Positions 5,368 through 8,809 of a stretch of DNA of 8,809 nt are shown in pieces. Numbering within the stretch: position 1 is the first letter of the stretch; each line of letters begins with the position of its first letter. The stretch covers positions 1-8,809 of the forward strand of contig JABDJY010000268.1 of NCBI GenBank assembly GCA_013003285.1, in the 5' to 3' direction. Source of the DNA: Alphaproteobacteria bacterium (GTDB taxonomy: Bacteria; Pseudomonadota; Alphaproteobacteria; UBA6615). The position numbers and the translations under genes are program-made. The notes under the pieces were generated by a model, which was given only the letters and a program-made list of their open reading frames with translations, did not search any database and was not told the DNA's origin.

Positions 5368-6681
5368 ATGATTCCCCGTTACAGCCGCCCCGAGATGACC
5401 GCCATCTGGGAGCCCGAGAACAAGTTTCGCATCTGGTTCGAGATCGAGGCGCATGCCTGCGATGCCATGGCCGACATGGGCACCATTCCCAAAGAAGCCG
5501 CCGCGGCCGTGTGGCAGCACGGCAAATGGGAGATCGCGCGCATCGACGAGATCGAGCGCGAAACGCGCCACGACGTAATCGCCTTCTTGACCAATCTGGC
5601 CGAGCATGTGGGCCCGGAGGCGCGCTTCGTCCATCAGGGCATGACCTCGTCCGACGTGCTGGACACCTGCCTGGCGGTGCAAATGACCCAGGCAGCCGAT
5701 CTGCTGCTCGCCGATCTGGACGCGCTGCTAACCGCGCTGGAGCGGCGCGCGCGCGAACACAAAGATACGGTCTGCATCGGGCGCAGCCATGGCATCCACG
5801 CCGAGCCGACGACCTTCGGCCTGAAACTGGCCAGCCATTACGCCGAGTTCGCCCGCTGCCGCACGCGCATGGTCGCCGCCCGCGCCGAGATCGCCACCTG
5901 CGCCATATCGGGCGCGGTCGGCACCTTCGCCAATATCGACCCCGCCGTCGAAGCCCATGTGGCGGCGAAGCTCGGCCTGGCGGTCGAGCCGGTCTCGACC
6001 CAGGTTATCCCACGCGACCGCCATGCGGCGTTCTTCGCCACCTTGGGCATCATCGCCGGCGCCGTCGAGCATCTGTCGGTGGAGATCCGCCATTTGCAGC
6101 GCACCGAAGTGCGCGAGGTGGAGGAATATTTCGCGCCGGGCCAGAAGGGTTCGAGCGCCATGCCCCATAAGCGCAACCCGATCCTGACGGAAAACCTCAC
6201 CGGCATCGCGCGGCTGGTGCGCGCCGCCGCCATCCCGGCGATGGAGAACATCGCCCTGTGGCACGAGCGCGACATCTCCCACTCGTCGGTCGAGCGGGTC
6301 AACGGACCGGACGCCACCATCGCGCTCGACTTCGCGCTGGGCCGGCTGACCGGGGTGGTCGAAAAGCTGGTGGTCTATCCCGACGCCATGCAGAACAATC
6401 TCGACCGTTTGGGTGGCCTGGTCCATTCGCAGCGGGTCATGCTGGCGCTGACCCAGGCCGGCATGGCGCGCGAAGACGCCTATCAGGCGGTGCAGCGCAA
6501 CGCCATGCGCGTGTGGGAACTGGCCGAGGCCGACCGGCCCGGCGCCTTCCAGCGCTTCTTGAAAGACGATGGCGAGGTGACCGCCAAGCTCGACGGCGCT
6601 GCGCTCGACGCGCTGTTCGACATGGGGCACCACACCAAGCATGTGGACACCATCTTCAACCGCGTCTTCGTCGCGGCTTGA
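5368..6681 (+). CDS. purB: Adenylosuccinate lyase
   Basis: PurB catalyses two fumarate-releasing steps of purine synthesis: SAICAR to AICAR and adenylosuccinate to AMP. It is a cytoplasmic homotetramer of the fumarase/aspartase superfamily. The ATG at 5368 gives the canonical opening MIPRYSRPEM; a TTG four codons upstream is not needed. With this start the catalytic positions coincide with B. subtilis numbering: H68 (RHDV), H89 (FVHQGMTSSD), the general-acid H141 (RSHGIHAEPTTFG), and the signature GSSAMPHKRNP at 261-271 with catalytic S262 and K268. The length of 437 aa is normal for the family. DUF1491 follows 10 bp after the stop and is probably cotranscribed. Regulation may act at the candidate promoter upstream, but no known purine operator is recognised. 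Confidence 0.98.
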   Translation: MIPRYSRPEMTAIWEPENKFRIWFEIEAHACDAMADMGTIPKEAAAAVWQHGKWEIARIDEIERETRHDVIAFLTNLAEHVGPEARFVHQGMTSSDVLDTCLAVQMTQAADLLLADLDALLTALERRAREHKDTVCIGRSHGIHAEPTTFGLKLASHYAEFARCRTRMVAARAEIATCAISGAVGTFANIDPAVEAHVAAKLGLAVEPVSTQVIPRDRHAAFFATLGIIAGAVEHLSVEIRHLQRTEVREVEEYFAPGQKGSSAMPHKRNPILTENLTGIARLVRAAAIPAMENIALWHERDISHSSVERVNGPDATIALDFALGRLTGVVEKLVVYPDAMQNNLDRLGGLVHSQRVMLALTQAGMAREDAYQAVQRNAMRVWELAEADRPGAFQRFLKDDGEVTAKLDGAALDALFDMGHHTKHVDTIFNRVFVAA

Positions 6682-6691
6682 GCGAGGGGCC

Positions 6692-7030
6692 ATGAGCGAA
6701 GGCCGCCTGCCGACCGAGATATGGCTCACCGCCGGGCTGCGCCGCTGCAGCAATGACGGCATTCCGGCCACGGTGGTGCGGCGCGGCGAGAAGCAAAGCG
6801 GCACCGTCGCCCTCAAACTCAATCAAAGGGAGGCCGGCTGCCGGGTCCTCACCCAGGGCCGCGACGCCGATGGCAAGCTGACTTGGTTTGCCGCCCTGGA
6901 TGGCGCGCTGGTCGACGAGGCCGAGGCGGACGCCTATCTAGAGCGCACGGCCAGCCGCGACCCCGATATATGGATCATCGAGATCGAACATCGCGACGGC
7001 TGGCACCCGTTCGAAGACGGGCTGTTTTAG
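6692..7030 (+). CDS. DUF1491 family protein
   Basis: The 112-aa protein is typical of DUF1491, a small family I know mainly from alphaproteobacteria. Matching features are LPTEIWLTAGLRRC (6-19), the turn IPATVVRRGEKQSGTVALKLN, and the C-terminal RDPDIWIIEIEHRDG. The start is the ATG at 6692 with GAGGGG just before it (6684-6689, a short spacing); an upstream in-frame start would overlap purB and add non-conserved sequence. There is no signal peptide or membrane segment, so it should be cytoplasmic. Its function is unknown. It follows purB by 10 bp, suggesting an operon, and its stop lies 7 bp from that of the convergent zeta gene, so transcripts from both sides must overlap or share a termination zone; I see no strong hairpin there. 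Confidence 0.88.
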   Translation: MSEGRLPTEIWLTAGLRRCSNDGIPATVVRRGEKQSGTVALKLNQREAGCRVLTQGRDADGKLTWFAALDGALVDEAEADAYLERTASRDPDIWIIEIEHRDGWHPFEDGLF

Positions 7031-7037
7031 ACGGGGC

Positions 7038-7361
7038 TTAGCCTTCGGTCTGAATCTGCCCGACGGCGACTTCCATCAGATCGTCCATCTGTTTGCGCAG
7101 GGCGCGGTCGGTGATGTCGATGCCCTTGCCCGTAAGGTCGCCCAGAACCTTTTGCAGCACATCGTCGTCGCCGGGCTCTTCGAAATCGGCTTTCACCACT
7201 TCCTTGGCATAGGCGTCGGCCTCGCTCTCGTTCAGGCCCATTTTCTCGGCCGCCCACACGCCCAGCAGGCGGTTGCGGCGCGCCGCCGCCTTGAAGCGCA
7301 GCTCCTCGTCGAGCTTGAATTTCGCCTCAAATGCCTTTTCTCGTTCGTTGAAATCGGCCAT
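7038..7361 (-). CDS. F1Fo-ATPase inhibitor, zeta subunit (DUF1476)
   Basis: The 107-aa product matches the alphaproteobacterial zeta subunit, first characterised in Paracoccus denitrificans, which blocks ATP hydrolysis by the F1 part of ATP synthase at the inner membrane. It opens with FNEREKAFEAKFKLDEELRF, the charged N-terminal helix that carries the inhibitory segment, then RRNRLLGVWAAEKMGL and a helical C-terminal half ending MEVAVGQIQTEG. I use the ATG at 7361 because AAGGAGGG (7371-7378) lies 9 bp upstream; an in-frame TTG at 7367 would be only 3 bp from it. Transcription diverges from the NRDE gene across a short region with repeats. In many relatives the gene neighbours other purine genes, so its closeness to purB fits the lineage. 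Inhibitory potency in this organism cannot be judged from sequence. Confidence 0.92.
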   Translation of the reverse strand: MADFNEREKAFEAKFKLDEELRFKAAARRNRLLGVWAAEKMGLNESEADAYAKEVVKADFEEPGDDDVLQKVLGDLTGKGIDITDRALRKQMDDLMEVAVGQIQTEG

Positions 7362-7380
7362 AGCCAACCACCCTCCTTAT

Positions 7381-7431
7381 GTTGGGCCCTTTACCGGTGT
7401 AGTTGGGCCCCCTTGTTAAACAAGATATAGT
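7381..7431 (+). promoter_or_regulatory. Promoter region between zeta and NRDE genes with phased repeats
   Basis: On the plus strand TTGGGC (7403-7408) and TATAGT (7426-7431) are spaced by 17 bp and form a reasonable sigma-70-type promoter for the NRDE gene. Two exact copies of GTTGGGCCC (7381-7389 and 7402-7410) are 21 bp apart, two helical turns, the second overlapping the -35. A perfect inverted repeat CTTGT-TAA-ACAAG (7412-7424) fills the spacer. This layout suits a regulator on one DNA face, but the protein is unknown. The zeta promoter on the other strand is not clear; TTGTTT (7416-7421) is a possible -35. Confidence 0.5.
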
Positions 7432-7496
7432 TCGCGCGCGCTGCGCTTTGTAGCCTTTTTTCACCTTTCTCCCCACCAACTGGCCACCCAAATATC

Positions 7497-8246
7497 ATGT
7501 GTACGCTCGTTATTCTCCGCCGTCCCGACCATGACTGGCCCTTGCTGCTCGCCGCCAACCGCGACGAGATGCTCGACCGGCCCTGGCTGCCGCCGGCGCG
7601 CCATTGGCCCGACCGGCCGGACGTCGTCGCCGGCCAGGACGAGCTGGCCGGCGGGACCTGGCTGGGGGTCAACGATCACGGGGTGACGGCAGCGGTGCTC
7701 AACCGCATCGGCTCGCTGGGGCCGACCAGCGACAAGCGCTCGCGCGGCGAATTGGTGCTGGAAGCGCTCGACCATGCCGACGCCGCGGCGGCCGCCGAAG
7801 CCCTGGCCGGTCTCGACGGCAGCGCCTACCGCTCGTTCAATCTGATCATCGCCGATAATCGCGACGGGTTTTGGGTGCGTAGCACCGGCGAGGCCGCGGT
7901 CGCCGTGGCGCCGGTCCCGGCCGGGCTGTCCATGATCACCTCGGGCGAGCTCAATGATGGCGACAGTCCGCGCATTCCCCGTTTTCTGCGCCGCTTCCGC
8001 GACGCGACCCCGCCGGACATCGTCGCCGGCGACTGGTCGGCCTGGGAGGGTCTGCTGGCGTCACGGCTCTACGACGCCGCCGACGGCCCGCAAGAGGCCA
8101 TGTGCATCGTCACCGACCGCGGCTACGGCACGGTCTCCAGTTCGCTGATCGCCCTGCCCGCGCCCGCGCTATCGGAGCAAGACCATGTCTGGCGCTTCGC
8201 CGCCGGCCGCCCCGACGAGGCGGCGTTTGAAACCATCAGCGTCTGA
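7497..8246 (+). CDS. NRDE family protein (TANGO2-like, predicted Ntn-hydrolase)
   Basis: The 249-aa protein begins MCTLVILRR, with the cysteine at position 2 expected to become the N-terminal nucleophile after methionine removal. The family signature NRDE is at residues 21-24, followed by GGTWLGVNDHGVTAAVLNR (52-70) and SRGELV (82-87), all diagnostic of the NRDE/TANGO2 family. The later part keeps a serine- and glycine-containing stretch SMITSGELND and a CIVTDRGYGTVSSSL segment near the end. Eukaryotic TANGO2 has been linked to Golgi organisation and heme or lipid handling; bacterial members are poorly defined, so no substrate is given. No Shine-Dalgarno is seen before the ATG; the leader is C/T-rich. 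The start is fixed by the required C2. It is a single gene, with a repeat cluster just after its stop. Confidence 0.92.
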   Translation: MCTLVILRRPDHDWPLLLAANRDEMLDRPWLPPARHWPDRPDVVAGQDELAGGTWLGVNDHGVTAAVLNRIGSLGPTSDKRSRGELVLEALDHADAAAAAEALAGLDGSAYRSFNLIIADNRDGFWVRSTGEAAVAVAPVPAGLSMITSGELNDGDSPRIPRFLRRFRDATPPDIVAGDWSAWEGLLASRLYDAADGPQEAMCIVTDRGYGTVSSSLIALPAPALSEQDHVWRFAAGRPDEAAFETISV

Positions 8247-8262
8247 GGCCAGCCGTGCAAAG

Positions 8263-8444
8263 CCCCTCTCCTTTAGGGAGAGGGGTTGAGGTGAGTGGGT
8301 ATAATTTATCCGCAACACCTCATCCTGAGCTTGTCGAAGGACGAGGTGTTGGTCGCCCGCATCCTTCGACAAGCTCAGGATGAGGAATTATTTTCCCCTC
8401 ACCCGCTCGCATTCGCTCGCAACCCTCTCCCGCCGGGAGAGGGT
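8263..8444. repeat. Composite inverted repeat element (A-B-B'-A')
   Basis: Unit A is a hairpin CCCCTCTCC/GGAGAGGGG (8263-8271, 8277-8285) followed by TTGAGGTGAGTGGG and an AT patch. Unit B (8318-8341) contains CCTCATCCTGAGCTTGTC and is repeated exactly in inverted orientation at 8362-8385 (24-bp arms, 20-bp loop). Unit A' (8395-8444) is the inverted counterpart of A, with hairpin CCCTCTCCC/GGGAGAGGG (8423-8431, 8435-8443) and an insertion containing two GCTCGC copies. Each AT patch between A and B is mirrored too. Palindromes of B type are common REP-like elements in alphaproteobacterial genomes. The first hairpin starts 16 bp after the NRDE stop and could also act in transcript stability; it has no T tract. 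Confidence 0.85.
8313..8351. repeat. Internal hairpin of the first B unit
   Basis: CAACACCTCATCCT (8313-8326) pairs with AGGACGAGGTGTTG (8338-8351) at 13 of 14 positions with an 11-nt loop. This local hairpin competes with the larger 24-bp pairing between the two B copies, so the RNA could adopt two alternative folds. Confidence 0.7.
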
Positions 8445-8512
8445 CGTTTGCGCAACATGCAAACTTCGAGTTCGATTCCAACCGAACGGAAAGCGCCCTA
8501 GTTACGCCGCCC

Positions 8513-8809
8513 CTACAAATACTCCTTAAACCAGGCGACCGCTTCCGACATGCCGAGTTCGTGCATCTCGGGATTGCAAAAATAGTAGGATTCATAGTGC
8601 TGCGCGTGGGGCAGCTTGACCAGTTTCTTGGGCTCGCCCAACTGGGCGTAGCAGCCCAGCTGTTCCTCCGGCGGCACGGTGCAATCGTCTTCGGCATAGA
8701 TCACCAGCACCGGGCGCGGCGAGATCAGATGGGCGACCGCCTCGGGCTTGAAGCGCATGCAGGTCTCGGCGCTTTCCAGATCGTAGTCGGATACGTAATG
8801 GCCGTGCTT
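8513..8809 (-). CDS. Alpha/beta hydrolase, C-terminal part (gene continues beyond window)
   Basis: The frame is open to the right window edge; 98 residues of the C-terminal end are visible. The methionine at 8758 is internal, since conserved-looking sequence (HYVSDYDLESAETC) continues before it. PRPVLVIYAEDDCTVPPEEQ contains the strand and the acid residue of an alpha/beta-hydrolase triad (the aspartate before VPPEE), and LPHAQHYESYY provides the histidine. The C-terminus ELGMSEAVAWFKEYL is the usual last helix. The nucleophile serine lies outside the window. The pattern resembles COG1073-type and dienelactone-hydrolase-like esterases; the substrate cannot be told. The stop is 68 bp from the composite repeat, and the gene converges with the NRDE gene across it. 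Confidence 0.85.
   Translation of the reverse strand, partial: KHGHYVSDYDLESAETCMRFKPEAVAHLISPRPVLVIYAEDDCTVPPEEQLGCYAQLGEPKKLVKLPHAQHYESYYFCNPEMHELGMSEAVAWFKEYL

Noticed and set aside
5728..6822. Long open frame (364 codons) on the minus strand opposite purB
   Set aside because: It is antisense to a gene with every catalytic residue of adenylosuccinate lyase in place, and its composition (histidine-, arginine- and aspartate-rich low complexity) is typical of the shadow of a GC-rich gene.
8263..8285. Hairpin after NRDE as an intrinsic terminator
   Set aside because: The stem is strong but followed by TTGAGGTGAG rather than a T tract, and it is a member of the repeat family found again at 8423-8443.
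8300..8305. Perfect -10 hexamer TATAAT inside the composite repeat
   Set aside because: No -35-like sequence at a suitable distance, no TG extension and no gene in position to use it; it belongs to the AT patch of the repeat.
8263..8444. CRISPR-like array
   Set aside because: The repeats are inverted pairs rather than regularly spaced direct repeats, and no cas gene is present.
8465..8490. tRNA T-loop-like GTTCGATTCC before the hydrolase gene
   Set aside because: Flanking stems do not pair as in a tRNA; only a 5-bp GTTCG/CGAAC repeat is present and no other tRNA parts are seen.

Overview
The window looks like chromosomal DNA from an alphaproteobacterium, probably Rhodospirillales-like. The coding regions are GC-rich. 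It carries an F-ATPase inhibitor of the alphaproteobacterial zeta type (DUF1476), a DUF1491 protein, the alphaproteobacterial neighbourhood CinA-like / sfsA / map / radC, and palindromic repeats of a kind common in that class. The species assignment is inference; the gene families are read directly from motifs.

Layout. Positions 3-311 hold the 3' part of a DUF302 gene. Positions 353-970 form a small islet: an intact tRNA-Leu(UAA) on the minus strand (884-970), a displaced 3' fragment of the same tRNA in direct orientation (353-408), and between them AT-richer DNA with one orphan gene (475-801, minus). The break falls at the anticodon stem-loop, as expected for tyrosine-recombinase integration, but no integrase remains. 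A 57-codon gene for a two-helix membrane protein follows at 1093-1266. A minus-strand pair comes next: a lipoprotein (2134-2457) and a stand-alone CinA-like molybdopterin-binding-domain protein (1291-2082). Divergent from it is a plus-strand run of sfsA (2622-3377), map (3399-4220) and radC (4232-4912).

After a 455-bp gap that holds a possible 40-codon gene on the minus strand (5028-5150) and a purB promoter candidate, purB (5368-6681) and a DUF1491 gene (6692-7030) form an operon. It converges with the zeta-subunit gene (7038-7361, minus). A compact divergent promoter region with phased repeats (7381-7431) separates zeta from an NRDE/TANGO2-family gene (7497-8246). Downstream, 8263-8444 is a nested repeat: two copies of a composite palindromic unit in inverted orientation. 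The window ends inside an alpha/beta-hydrolase gene (8513-8809, minus).

Most genes are housekeeping: purine synthesis (purB), N-terminal methionine removal (map), ATP-synthase control (zeta), and RadC and SfsA, whose roles are poorly defined. The least ordinary parts are the tRNA-Leu islet with its orphan gene, the two unannotated small-protein candidates, the phased repeats at the zeta/NRDE promoter and the composite repeat near the right end. I see no convincing new multi-gene system.
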